Assembly (NCBI GenBank): GCA_030737835.1
Contig: CM060854.1
Coordinates: forward strand, 12,755,334-12,819,333
Origin: Acorus gramineus
Taxonomy: Eukaryota > Streptophyta > Magnoliopsida > Acorales > Acoraceae
Length of the DNA stretch: 64,000 nt
Direction of reading: 5' to 3'
Shown in pieces: positions 32,818-45,017 of this stretch. How positions within the stretch are numbered: position 1 is the first letter of the stretch; every line of letters begins with the position of its first letter. Below the pieces are notes generated by a model. That model did no database searches. It was not told where the DNA came from and saw nothing but the letters and a program-made list of their open reading frames with translations. A program made the position numbers and the translations under genes.

Positions 32818-35800
32818 TGTTATATATGTGTCACTTTTAACCTGTTGGTAACCGCTAGAGCGTTCTGGCAGTTTTCGGTTTTTACCGGTTTTTCGATCGG
32901 AACCGCTTATTTTTGGACTGTTAGCTATTGTCCGAGTTAGAGGACTCCGATTGAAAATCTAACTGCATATTTGGTGTCCTGGTGCCATTTCTGACCTCCC
33001 ACGAAAATTTCATCGAATTCTGGCATCGTTTGCAAAAATTTCGCAGTTCCGGGGCGTATCCGGGTTTTTAAGTGACTTGTTAATAAAAGGAAATCAAATA
33101 AAACAAAAAGGCACTATTCATCGTCTCTCCCGACGTGATCCCTCTCTCCTCTCTCTCGTTTTTCACCCTTTCAAGCCCCCTAGACCCCTCGAAATCGAAA
33201 ACCCAAAGCACGGGAAGTGTAGATCGGGTCCCGATCTACACACCGGTGTCTTCAAATCCGAGTTCCGACGACTCTAGCCACTCCGTCCCCCTCTCTTTGT
33301 CCTCTGTTTTGGCCCGGTTCGAAGGCCGTGGTAGATCGGGGCGTAAGAGAGCCTTTGGGAAAGGTTTCGGCGCGCGGAGAGCGTCCGGACTTCGCCTCCT
33401 CCCCTCGGTAAGGTCCTTTCCTTCACTTTTCTTGCATAGATGTATGCTAGGAGTGGGGTTTTTGTGATTGGGGGTGGTCGGCGGCTGTGGGGGTCGTCGG
33501 AGGGCGGTCGGGGGTGGTTGGAAGGTGGTGGTGGCGCTCGGGCAGCGGCAGATCGTCCGGGCCGAGCAGCAGCAGCAGCAGCAGCCCCGGGCGGCGCCAG
33601 GTCGGGTGCGCGCGGGCGCGCGGCGTGCGCGCGAGGGCGCGCGGGCCTGGTGCAGGGGCTGGTCGGCCTGGGCGGGCAGGGGCTGGTCTGGGCGCGCGCG
33701 GAGGGCGCTGGCGCGGCAGGCTGAGCGCGGGGCGCGCGCGGAGGGCGCTGGCGCGGCAGGCTGAGCGCGAGGCGCTGGCGGAGGTGCGTGGCGGTGCGCG
33801 GAGGCTGCGGCGAGGCCGTGGCGGTGCGCGGAGGGCGCGGTGAGGCCGCGGTGGTGCGCGCGAAGCGCGGCGAGGTGCGGCAAGGCGTGCGAGGTGCGTG
33901 CGAGGTGCGCGCGAGGTGCGGCAAGGCGTGCGAGGTGCGCGCGAGGTGCGGCAAGGTGTGCGAGGTGCGTGCGAGGTGTGCGCGAGGTGCGGCAAGGTGG
34001 CGGAGGTGCGCGCGGGGTGCGCGTGAGGCGGGGCACTGCGTGCGGGGGCGCGCGGGGTGCTCGCGGACCGGCGCAAGGCGTGCGGGGCCCGCGGCGGCGC
34101 GTCCGGGCAGTCGGGTGGCCGTGCGGGCGGTGGCCGGCCGTGCGGGTGGTTGCCGGGGGCCGTGCGGGTGGTTGCCGAGGCCGCGGGTAGTTGTTGGGGA
34201 GGTGTTGGATGCTTGTTGTGGGTTTTGGGGTGGTTATGTATGTATTTAATGATAATTGTGGATTAATACTAACCAGTGAATGTCTGTCTTGCAGATCTAG
34301 ACGGACGGTCGCGCGTCGACCCAGATACTGGTGAGTGGGACAATCCAACCCAGTAGAGAGGTGTTATACGCACTTGGGCGTATACCGACCTCTCCTGGGG
34401 CGACATGGATTATATTAACCTGTAATAACATGTATTGCATGTGAGCATGATGAAAATGTAGAATGCATGCTACCCTAGACTCTGTATGTTAGGGACTTAC
34501 ACCCTTAGGATACGTGTAAGAGCCATGCATCATGCCTCCTGTTTTCATGATAGGAAGCCTTGGCCTATGCATGCGTCCTACTAGTTTATTTATTAAATTA
34601 AATTAAATACTAGTGTGTTAGATTCATGCCCATGATAATATGGTTTGTATAATTAATAGCATGCTTAGAGAATGTTATAGGGGAGGGGCCTAGCGAGGAC
34701 AGCGGTGAGACCCGTGTTAGGGTACTCCGTGTTCCTTGCATGGTTGGCGGGTTGTCCCACATCGGGACCCCAGGTTACCCTCCCCAGGTCTCTTTTCCTC
34801 ATATTATTCTGTATGTTCCCCGCATCTTGGATATGCGCCCTGGAGGGAATTCTGATGAATTCATGGCACTATAGAGAATATTATAACCTCGGGGTTATAA
34901 TATATGTTTCCCCGCATCTTGGTTATGCGCGCTGGTGGAATTCTGAGGAATTCGAGACATTAGAGTGATAGACTTGTGCTGTCAGCGGATCCGAGTGGAT
35001 CATATGCGATGGATAGGCTGTTCTGTTGCCCTGCGTTGGATCCTTTAGAGACTACCTCGGCGTTAGACAGGTTGTCCCGTGCAGGGCTCCCACTAGTAGG
35101 CGCCTCCTGGTTTGATGAAGGACTGTGCTGAACATGGGAGTGGCCAAACAACCGCGGAGTGAGGAGAGACTATCGGTGGACCAAGGGCGACCAACAGCCT
35201 AGTCAGTCCCAAAATCCTATGTCACCTTTGGAAAGGTGAGGGTGAGGGTGTAGTGGGTTGTCGATGAGCGACCCACTGGTTTTGTTTATGAATGTTTATC
35301 AGTCCCAAAATCCTATGTCACCTTTGGAAAGGTGAGGGTGAGGGTGTAGTGGGTCGGCGATAAGCGACCCGCTGGTCTTGTTTATTGATGATAGTTAGTC
35401 CCAAAATCCTGAGTCCCCTGTTGAGGGGTAAGGGTGAGGGTATGATCTGGATTGGATAAATGGTTATGTTGTTCCTGCCCCTTTGAGGCGGGATGAATGG
35501 CTGGATTAATATGTTGTGGTCAATATTGTCTGTGATGCATGGGTTGTGCCATTCACTGAGCGTGTGGCTCACCCCTCGCATATGTTTTTTCCCCAGTTGC
35601 CACTGAGCTGGAGCTGGAGCCGGAGCAGCAGTTGGAGCTTTCCGAGGGATTTCTTCAGTAGCGGAGCAGCGCTACGTCCGCGAGTACCAGAGGCTATCAG
35701 CATCCCTTTCCTTGGCTGTATGTATTGGATTTCCGTGCTGAGCACGTGTTGTATATATTCAGTTGTTATTTGTATATATTGGCTCTCACAGGACAGATGA

Positions 35801-36004
35801 TTGTGTATCGAGTCTGTAGTATGTTTTATTTACAGACTCAGTCTTTTGCTTCCGCATTAGGTGTATATATCATGTCAGCTTCTTGTCATTGTGTGTCATT
35901 CTGTTTATTGTGTATGATATATATTGTTGACCTCCTGTGTAGGTTTCTGATATGATATGTATACATTTGCCGCGTCCCGGGGTTGGCCGCCCTGGGGCGT
36001 GACA
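32818..36004 (+). mobile_element. Solo giant LTR, copy c, nested in the 5' LTR of copy b (3187 bp)
   Basis: TSD GATCC at 32813-32817 and 36005-36009; the uninterrupted homologue is at 42120-42135 in the 3' LTR. Starts TGTTATATATGTGTCAC like copy a, so it is the same subfamily. Donor CCTCG/GTAAGG at 33417/33418, GC-rich core about 33480-34190, acceptor ending 34294, mini-exon 34295-34330, acceptor ending 35596, and a frame ending LELSEGFLQ and stop at 35659-35661. It also has the GGGTGA minisatellite at 35200-35445. Confidence 0.88.
35200..35445 (+). repeat. GGGTGAGGGTGA minisatellite in copy c
   Basis: Three units of about 90-110 bp starting AGTCCCAAAATCCTATGTCA, with GTGAGGGTGAGGGTGTAG and paired GGGTCGGCGATAAGCGACCC arms that could form a hairpin. 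Confidence 0.85.
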
Positions 36005-38757
36005 GATCCTCCTCTCTCAAGCTCCCTTTTCATGACCCTTCCCCCCCTGATTTTCAGCCAAGAAGGAGGCTGAGGAGAGGCTGAAGAGGTGGTGGTGGTT
36101 GAGGTGGCCGTGGGCGCGTCGAGAGCCCCGCATCTCCCCCTTTCCCTTTCCCTTTCCCTCTTTTGGTAAGTCCTCTTCCCCTTCTTTTTGATTTTTAGGG
36201 TTGTTGGGATGGTTAGGGTGTTCATGCATGCTATGCATATGAGTTAGAGTGTGTGTGAGGGGTTGGGGAGGGTTAAAAAGGGGTAAAGGAAGGCTGGGCG
36301 CGCGCAGGCGCGCACGCAGAAGGGCGCTTGCGCGAGCGGGGGTGCGCGAGGCGTGCGCGCGAGTGCACGCGGGCGCGCGCGAGCGTGCGCGCGCGCGGGG
36401 CAGTGCGCCTGGGCATGCGCCTGGGCGCGGGGCTGGGGGCCAGTGCGCGCGCGCGTGTGCGTGCGCGTGCTGGGGCATGTGCGGGGTTCTGCACGGGCGC
36501 GCAGTGCGCGAGAGGGCGCGCGGCAGTGCGCCATGGGTGCTGGAGCGCGTGCGTGCGTGCGCATGCGGGAGGCCATGCGTGTGGCTGCCCGAGGGTTCAG
36601 GTAGGTGTCGGGGCACTCGGACTCGCGTGCGTATGTGCGTGCTCGCATGCGTGCGAGTCCGTATGCATGCTTGTCCGAGTATTTGGTATTTCTAGTAAAT
36701 TTCATGTATATTTGTGTAGTTTACTCACCATAATTGATGCCCCTACCTTGCAGATCTCGTCAGATGGGATGCGCGAGGTCCCGGGTTGTAAGGTGAGTGG
36801 TTCGATTCCAATCCCCCCCCTCTCTTGGGGTGCGCTCGATGCGCGTAGACGCGCGTCGCGCATCGAAGGGCCCCCCTAGCTATAATATGTAGAAACTATG
36901 TTAATGCATGTTTTACTATGATGTAACCATGCCATATTAGACATTGTATGCTAGGGATATACATCCATGTATCATGTATAGAGGCCCATACATGCCTAGA
37001 CACCATGTCCCATGCTTGAAAAGCCTTGATCTATGCATGTTTCCCATTTAACTTAATTTATTTAAATCAAAATGAGATTATATTGGTATAAGCATGCCGT
37101 AGAGAATATTATAACCTTGTTGTTATAATATATGTTTTCCCGCATCTTAGTTATGCGCCCTGGAGGAATTCTTGAGAATTCATGACATTAGTAGTGTTAG
37201 AAATCGTTGTCGACGGATCCAAGAGGATCGTATCTGTGTGAGTAGGCTGTTTTCTCCCCTTCGTTGGATCCGAGTAGGGACTCCCCGGCGTTGGAAAGCT
37301 GTCCTGATAGAGGGCTCCCATCTGTAGGTACCTCCGATGCGTTCAGAGGGTGCTGATCGTGGGAGTATACCAGGTAGAGGCTACGCGAAGGAGAGGCTAC
37401 TGGTGGACCAAGGGTGAAGAGCAGCCTAGTCTGTCCCAAAAGGCCCATGTCACCCCTAAAGGGTGAGGGTGAGGGTGAGGTGGGTCGGCGATGTTACGAC
37501 CCACTAGCTTGTACAGTTACTCCCGTTTAGGGACTTTAATTATTTTAAGGTTAATATGAGTTGTGTTGCATAGATTGTTGTTATGCCTGTGTTTTGATAT
37601 CTCGATATGTGATTATCGAGAGTAGTTGTTTTTCATTGGGTTCGCTTTGCGAACATGGGATCGTTCTCCCCTTCGTTGAATCCGATGTAGGAACTTCTCG
37701 GGATTACAGCTGTCCTGACAGAGGGCTCCCATCTGTAGGTACTACCGATGCATTCGGGAACGTACTGACCATGGGAGTATACCAGGTAGAGGCTACCCGG
37801 GGAAAGGGCTACCGGTGGACCAAGGGTGTAGAGCGGTGAGTTGAAGAGGCCGGGTTGTAGCTGTCCTAACAGAGGGCTTCCATCTGTAGGTACCACCAAT
37901 GCATTCGGGAGCGTACTAGTCGTGGGAGTATACCAAGTAGAGGCTACCCGGGAGAGGGTTAACGAATGATATTGGTGAGGGTGAGGATGAGGCGAAGACA
38001 CATCGCCGCGTGACCCATTCGTTGTTCGACCGTTCCCATAGTTGTTGGGTCCGGTCTCGTAATCGATGTTCAAGGACATCGTTGGGCAGTTATCTAGATG
38101 TAGATGATCCAGTAGCGTTGTGTAGACCAGTAATTCCGGGTCTCTTCGACCGACGGTATGGTCTCTCCCCAAAAGTCCCAAGAGTCTCCCTCCGGGAGTG
38201 AGGGTGAGAGTGAGGTTGGTCGCGCTGTCGCGTGACCCTGTTATCCATGGGTTTCCACCCATGTTTTCCTTGAAAGGAAAGTGCTTATGTATTGAACTGT
38301 TGTATGGTGATTGGTTTCCAGCCACTCACTGAGCTTGTAGCTCACCCCTCGCATACTGTTTCTTTTCAGGGGCAGTGTTGGGCGTGGAGTTGGAGCTTTC
38401 CTGTGGCGTGGTCTTATGGGCGTGGAGCGTTCTTTCGGCGGGTGGCGAGTGCGAGGCTGTCAGCAGTCCTAGAGTCATTGTATGTATTGTAAATCGTGCA
38501 TGTGGCACAGGTTGTATTTTCTTTGGTCTAGACTTGGCTCTCACAGGACAGTGATTGTGTATTCGAGTCTGTAATAATGTTTTTGGTTTACAGACATTGT
38601 TTATATATTATGCTTTCGCTTTTCAGTCAGTTATCATTATCCTTGCTTTGCCACCTCGTGTGTTGTTGTTGGAGTCTTTATTGACCTCAGGTATTGATAG
38701 CTGATATTTTATTATTGCCACGTCTCGGGGACGGCCGCCCTGGGGCGTGACAAAAGT

Positions 38758-38769
38758 TGGTATCAGAGC
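38758..38769 (+). other. Primer-binding site of giant-LTR element copy b
   Basis: TGGTATCAGAGC, complementary to the 3' end of plant initiator-Met tRNA, 5 bp after the 5' LTR end. Confidence 0.9.
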
Positions 38770-38876
38770 CTGGTCCTGTCAGAGCCTAAGTCTAGTCGTA
38801 TAGATGATGAGTCGTAGGATTGCATCCGAGTACTCTTGTGTTAGAGGTATATCTTAGGTTGCTGACATGCCTCCTC

Positions 38877-41400
38877 GCATCCGTTGACGTGGACGTGACC
38901 CCCTAGACCCACCCTTAAGTTGTCGACTGGGTCGACTAGTTAGGGTCAGTTGTTGGATCCCTTGTTGTGGGATTAAGGCTTGGGTAGGAGATTCCAGCCC
39001 AGTAGTATGATAGTGATGAATTGGTCACAATTTCTAAGGTATGGATTGCGTCTCGATAATGGAGCTTCTTTCTCGTGCATCGGTATCGCTAGTAACCATT
39101 GAGTTCACGTGCAGCGCCAGTTTCAAGTTTTGAGGGTGTGGCGTATTGCTCATTAAGGGGTGATGTCTTCTTCCAGTCTTCCTACTTAGGATAAGGGGCC
39201 TTGCAGGGTCAGCGTTGAGACCCGGGCTAGGGTACTCCGTGTTCCTTGTTTGGTTGTCGGGATATCCTATATCGGGACCTCATGGTGCCCTGCCAAGGTT
39301 CTTTTCCCAGTCAAGGAATACCATTGAAGCATCTATAAGATGATGGATTTTTCCTCTCACTTGGAAGGTGCTGTAGCGAGTGGTGATGCGTACGATCGGG
39401 ATTGGGTGCATCCTATTGCAGCTTGGTGGGCGATTGCTTGTGGACTGGGTTCCATAGTGGCATCTGGAGTCGCTTCGATATATCATTGTGCGTTGTAGCT
39501 GCCCGGTTGAGGGTAGAGCCCTGTGAGGTGCTCCCAGATACTATGCTTGTTGGTGCTCCCATATGGCAGAGATAGTGGGCTTGGGAGGCTACCAGGTAGA
39601 GGCCACACTGGGAGAGTGCTACTGGATGATGTCGAGAGCGTGGACTCCCTATGATGAATCTGCCCATGGAGTGCAGGATGCTGGAGTTCCAATGGTTATA
39701 GTTGAGCGACCTATCTCTGGCGGCATGTGAAGCACAATTGTGGATACTGTCGCGTTTTGCCCCACATTGGTCACAAATAAGGAGACGCGATGCTAGCGTT
39801 CGTGATGGGACTCAACCGCCCTATCGGATAGATGACGTCGCATAGGCATTGTCGAGGTCCGACGACCCCTTATTGCGTGTCTTGTGGATTAAGTGCGGTT
39901 GAGCGGCTTACCAAGCGTGTAAGTGTCATCATGAGCGTCAGCCATGCTCGAGGAGCAGAATTTGGACTTAATTGTTCGAGGTGTTGTTTTGATCTCCCCG
40001 TGGAGGTTGAAGATCAATTACCTTTGTCGCGAATCGATGATCTGTTTGACCAGCTCTGGGAGCGAGTGTCTGCTGTTAGATCGATCTTCGCACAAGGGTA
40101 CCACAAGTCGGAGATCCGGGAGTTAGACATCCCGTAGATGGCCTTTCGTGACCGTTCAGGCACTATGAGTTTTAAGTACTGCTGTCGGGGTTGACGAATG
40201 CGCCGGATGCCTTCGTGGATCTCAAAAGTTTTATTGGGTTCCGTGGACTACTTTGGGGTAGTCTTCATTGAGATTGCTGTGGTGTGATGAAAAGGTGATG
40301 TGGGTGACCTTGTTTCCCCAGGTTGGCATGCCCTCAGGCAAAGTTCGAGAATCATCATTGAATGGAAAGCGTCAGTCCATGGAGATTCCTCAGTGGACGT
40401 GGGAGTGGGTTATCAGGGATTGTTGAGGACTCGCTAATGTCACGTTCGGGTCACGACACCGTCTAGGTGATCATTGACCGACTGACTAAGTCCGCGCTTC
40501 CCTCCCTATCTGACTGATTGAGTCTCTGGACGCCTTGACGTGGGTTTTCACCTTCGCGATTGTTCGTCTTCATGGCACTCCGGTCGGCGCTATTTTCGGT
40601 TGAGACGCGAGGGTTACTTTGAGGTTGTGGCGCAGCCTTGGCAGGCTTTGGCGCGAGCCTCCATTTAAGTATAGCGTTTCATCGCCAATGGACAGCCAGA
40701 CAAAGAGGATGATTCAAACCTTGGAGGACATGATAAGTTCTTGCGTGCTCGATGATGAGGGAAGTTGGGTGAGGCACCACCCATTTGTTGGGGTATGCCT
40801 GCAAGACGACTGCCATTCGAGCATCCAGATGGATCTGTGAAAGGCACTCTACAGGCACAGTTTATACCTCCCTTGTGTTGGGACGGTTGAGGAGCGCCAG
40901 TTGGAGGGGCCATAAGTTAGTTGTTTGACCTTGCGGTGGCCAGGTTGGTTCGTGTGTGCATCTGCACCTCCCAGAACCGACAGAAGGGCTACGCAGGTCA
41001 TCGTCGCCAAGAGCTTACCTTTGGGTTTGGCGACCATGTTTCCTGAAGGTGTCCCAGTTTAAGGGCACCCTCTGTTTCGACGTTCAGGGCAAGCTGAGTT
41101 GGCTCTTTAATGGGACCGTTTCTCGTCATTGAGTGGATTGGGGAGGTGGCTTGTCATGTAGCCTTTCCCCCACAGCTGGCTCATGCCCACGACGTCATCC
41201 TTGTCTCATGGCCGAGGCGTTATGTCCAAGATCCTGCTCATGTCACTCCGTTCGACCGTCTCATTCTCGAGCTGGATTTATCGTTCGTGGAGCAGTGGAT
41301 CGAGGTCAGAGACCAGCATGAGAAGAGGCTCCACGCTAAGACCGTTCCTTTGATTATAGTGTGTTGGTAGCGCTAGTCCGGTGCAAAGACCACTTGGGAG
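38877..41400 (+). pseudogene. Degenerate Tekay-like gag/pol pieces inside copy b
   Basis: A gag-like start MPPRIR (38877) stops at once. About 39195-39310 is an LTR-derived block. About 39380-39680 is homologous to the segment after the RT thumb/RNase H start in the copy at 56110. RT palm pieces are at 40020-40260 (RIDDLFDQL, YHKSEIRELDIP, SGLTNAPDAFVDL). Integrase core pieces are at 40370-40910 (VIDRLTKSA-like, RLHGTPV, IQTLEDMISSCV, YNN-like decay, ERQLEGP). The integrase C-terminus is at 41110-41400 (GPFLVIEWIGEVA, LAHAHDVILVSWPRRYV, EKRLHAKTVPLI). Many stops and frameshifts; no protease or intact catalytic domain. Confidence 0.75.
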
Positions 41401-41470
41401 CAAAAGGTCTATGCATTATACTTTCGATCTTCCCTTTGGGTTTCCTTAAATTTCGAGGACTAAATTTCCT

Positions 41471-41483
41471 AAGGGGGGAAGAA
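41471..41483 (+). other. Polypurine tract of copy b
   Basis: AAGGGGGGAAGAA directly before the 3' LTR TG. Confidence 0.85.
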
Positions 41484-44400
41484 TGTTATGCCTGTGTCAT
41501 TTGGAGCGCTCTGATTTAAAATTTGGCTACATAATTTTTCCTAGAAGTTATGTATTTCCGATTTGGTATTTGGATTTGATTTTGTTAAAATCCAAGATGA
41601 AGAGGTTTAAATATGATTTTATTATGAGATCTCCAGTTCTGAGTTAGCTTTCGTACAAAAGTGGAATTAGATCAACTAGATTCATGTAGTAAAAGTTATG
41701 GGTATTTTTCCAAGTATACCCCGGGGATGAAAATTCTGGCAGCAGCCCTGTTCTATGTTTAGCTCTAATTTTGGAATAGCTGGAGAGATTATTTGATCTT
41801 GGCATAAACATGAAAGTTGTAGATAATCTTGGCTTTCCAACGGACTTTGAATTGTGCAATTCGGAGCTATATTGAGGAAGTTATGGCTGTTCTAGTGAAG
41901 CATGCGCAGAATTTCTAAGTCAGGGATGAAATGGTCATTTCCATCCCCTTTAGATATTTATTTGGGCAAAATATCTTCTCTCCTTCTCTCTCCCACATCC
42001 CACGTCCATTTTCTTGTCTCTCTTTCTCTCTTTCAAAGCCCCCAAGTGTCTGTGTTTATTCCCCAAAGAGAAGAGAAGGAGAAGGTGAAGGAAGAAGAGA
42101 AGGGTTTGTTCATGTGTTGTTGTTGATCCTCCTCTCTCAAGCTCCCTTTTCATGATCCTTCCCCCCCCCTGATTTTCAGCCAAGAAGGAAGCTGACGAGA
42201 GGCTGAAGAGGTGGTGGTGGTGGTTGAGGTTGGCGTGGGCGCGTCGAGAGCCCCGCATCTCCCCCTTTCCCTTTCCCTCTTTTGGTAAGTCCTCTTCCCC
42301 TTCTTTTTTATTTTTAGGGTTGTTGGGATGGTTAGGGTGTTCATGCATGCTATGCATATGAGTTAGAGTGTGTGTGAGGGTCGGGGAGGGTTAAAAAGGG
42401 GTAAAGGAAGGCTGGGCGCGCGCAGGGGGTTGTCTGAGCGCGTGTGCGCCCAGGCGCGCGCGCAGAAGGGCGCTGGCAGGCGCAGGCGGGCGCTGGCGCG
42501 AGCGGGGGGGGGGGGGGGGGGGCGCTAGTGCGCGCGCGCGGGGCAGTGCGCCTGGGCGCTGGGCTGGGGACCAGTGTGCGCGCTTGCGTGCGCGTGCGTG
42601 TGCGTGCTGGGGCATGCGCGGGGTTCTGCACGGGCGCGCAGTGCGCGTGAGGGCGCGCTGGATGGACGAACAGTGCGCGCGGGCGCGGGCGAGCGTGCGC
42701 GCGCGTGCGGCAGCGCGGCAGTGCGCCAAGGGTGCTGGGGCGTGTGCGTGCGTGCGCATTCGTGCGTGCACGTGCGGGGGGGGGGGGGGGGGGGGCGGCA
42801 TGCGTGTGGCTGCCCGAGGGTTCGGGTAGGTGTCGGGGCACTCGGACTCGCATGCGTACGTGCGTGCTCGCATGCGTGCGAGTCCGTATGCATGCTTGTC
42901 CGAGTATTTGGTATTTCTAGTAAATTTCATGTATATTTGTGTAGTTTACTCACCATAATTGATGCCCCTACCTTGCAGATCTCGTCGGATGGGATGCGCG
43001 AGGTCCCGGGTTGTAAGGTGAGTGGTTCGATTCCAATCCCCCCCTCTCTAGGGATGCGCTCGACCCGCGTAGGCGCGTGTCGCGCATCGAAGGGGCCCCC
43101 TAGCTATAATATGTAGAAACTATGTTAATGCATGTTTTACTATGATGTAACCATGCCATATTAGACATTGTATGCTAGGGATATACATCCATGTATCATG
43201 TATAGAGGCCCATACATGCCTAGACACCATGTCCAATGCTTGAAAAGCCTTGATCTATGCATGTTTCCCATTTAATTTAATTTATTTAAATCAAATGAGA
43301 TTATATTGGTATAAGCATGCCTTAGAGAATATTATAACCTTGTTGTTATAATATATGTTTCCCCGCATCTTAGTTATGCGCCCTGGAGGAATTCTTGAGA
43401 ATTCATGACATTAGTAGTGTTAGAAATCGTTGTCGACGGATCCAAGAGGATCGTATCCGTGTGAGTAGGCTGTTTTTCTCCCCTTCGTTGGATCCGAGTA
43501 GGGACTTCCCAGCGTTGGAAAGCTGTCCTGACATAGGGCTCCCATCTGTAGGTACCGATGCGTTCGGAGGGTGCTGATCCTGGGAGTATACCAGGTAGAG
43601 GCTACGCGAAGGAGAGGCTACTGGTGGACCAAGGGTGGAGAGCAGCCTAGTCTGTCCCAAAAGGCCCATGTCACCCCTAAAGGGTGAGGGTGAGGGTGGG
43701 GTGGGTCGGCGATGTTACGACCCACTAGCTTGTACAGTTGCTCCCGTTTAGGGACTTTAATTATTTTAAGGTTAATATGAGTTGTGTTGCATAGATTGTT
43801 GTTATGCCTGTGTTTTGATATCTCGATAAGTGATTATCGAGAGTAGTTGTTTTTCATTGGGTTCGCTTTGCGAACATGGGATCGTTCTCCCCTTCGTTGG
43901 ATCCGATGTAGGAACTTCTCGGGATTACAGCTGTCCTGACAGAGGGCTCCCATCTGTAGGTACTACCGATGCATTCGGGAACGTACTGACCATGGGAGTA
44001 TACCAGGTAGAGGCTACCCGGGGAAAGGGCTACCGGTGGACCAAGGGTGTAGAGCGGTGAGTTGAAGAGGCCGGGTTGTAGCTGTCCTGACAAAGGGCTC
44101 CCATCCGTAGGTACCACGGATGCATTCGGGAGCGTACTGATAGTGGGAGTATACCGAGTAGAGGCTACCCGGGAGAGGGTTAACGAATGATATTGGTGAG
44201 GGTGAGGATGAGGCGAAGACACATCGCCGCGTGACCCATTCGTTGTTCGACCGTTCCCATAGTTGTTGGGTCCGGTCTCGTAATCGATGTTCAAGGACAT
44301 CGTTGGGCAGTTATCTAGATGTAGATGATCCAGTAGTGTTGTGTAGACCAGTAATTCCGGGTCTCTTCGACCGACGGTATGGTCTCTCCCCAAAAGTCCC

Positions 44401-44973
44401 AAGAGTCTCCCTTCGGGAGTGAGGGTGAGGGTGAGGTTGGTCGCGCTGCCGCGTGACCCTGTTATCCATGGGTTTCCACCCATGTTTTCCTTGAAAGGAA
44501 AGTGCTTATGTATTGAACTGTTGTATGGTGATTGGTTTCCAGCCACTCACTGAGCTTGTAGCTCACCCCTCGCATACTGTTTCTTTTCAGGGGCAGTGTT
44601 GGGCGTGGAGTTGGAGCTTCCCTATGGCGTGGTCTTATGGGCGTGGAGCGTTCTTCCGGCGGGTGGCGAGTGCGAGGCTGTCAGCAGTCCTAGAGTCATT
44701 GTATGTATTGTAAATCGTGCATGTGGAACAGGTTGTATTTTCTTTGGTCTAGACTTGGCTCTCACAGGACAGTGATTCTGTATTCGAGTTTGTAATAATG
44801 TTTTTGGTTTATAGACAATGTTTATATATTATGCTTCCGCTTTTCAGTCAGTTATCATTATCCTTGCTTTGCCACCTCGTGTGTTGTTGTTGGAGTCTTT
44901 ATTGACCTCAGGTATTGATAGCTGATATTTTATTATTGCCACGTCTCGGGGACGGCCGCCTTGGGGCGTGACA
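41484..44973 (+). repeat. 3' giant LTR of copy b (3490 bp)
   Basis: Near-identical to the 5' LTR except in the GC-rich core (about 42410-42835), which here has two G-homopolymers of about 19-20 (42504-42522 and about 42776-42795) not present in the 5' LTR. Donor 42294/42295, acceptor ending 42978, 39-nt mini-exon 42979-43017, acceptor ending 44590. From 44591 an open frame (GQCWAWSWSFPMAWSYGRGA...) runs to a stop near 44711 in both LTRs. Confidence 0.88.
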
Positions 44974-45017
44974 GGCTAGGTCTAGCAACAACCTATCACC
45001 CGCTCCCCCTTCCAAAT

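Larger units (their letters stand above)
32166..38752 (+). repeat. 5' giant LTR of copy b
   Basis: Starts TGTTATGCCTGTGTCATTTG and ends CCCTGGGGCGTGACA. Contains the nested solo LTR at 32818-36004. Intron-like features: donor CTTTTG/GTAAGT at 36165/36166, GC-rich core 36285-36600, acceptor ending 36753, 39-nt mini-exon 36754-36792, and acceptor ending 38369. The modules 'GGCTCCCATCTGTAGGTAC...CAGGTAGAGGCTAC' repeat several times over 37250-37960. Confidence 0.85.
32166..44973 (+). mobile_element. Complete non-autonomous giant-LTR retrotransposon, copy b
   Basis: TSD GGCTA (32161-32165, 44974-44978). 5' LTR 32166-38752 (3395 bp after removing a nested solo LTR and its TSD), PBS 38758-38769 (TGGTATCAGAGC), internal region 38753-41483, PPT AAGGGGGGAAGAA 41471-41483, 3' LTR 41484-44973 (3490 bp). 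The LTRs are far longer than the internal part, which has only broken pol pieces, so it must have moved with proteins from another element. The pieces point to the Tekay/Del chromovirus lineage. Confidence 0.88.

Noticed and set aside
43395..44713. Repeated open frames (up to 230 codons) in the copy b LTRs as proteins
   Set aside because: They occur as minus-strand or unspliced frames in low-complexity LTR modules in both LTRs; conservation reflects LTR identity, not coding.
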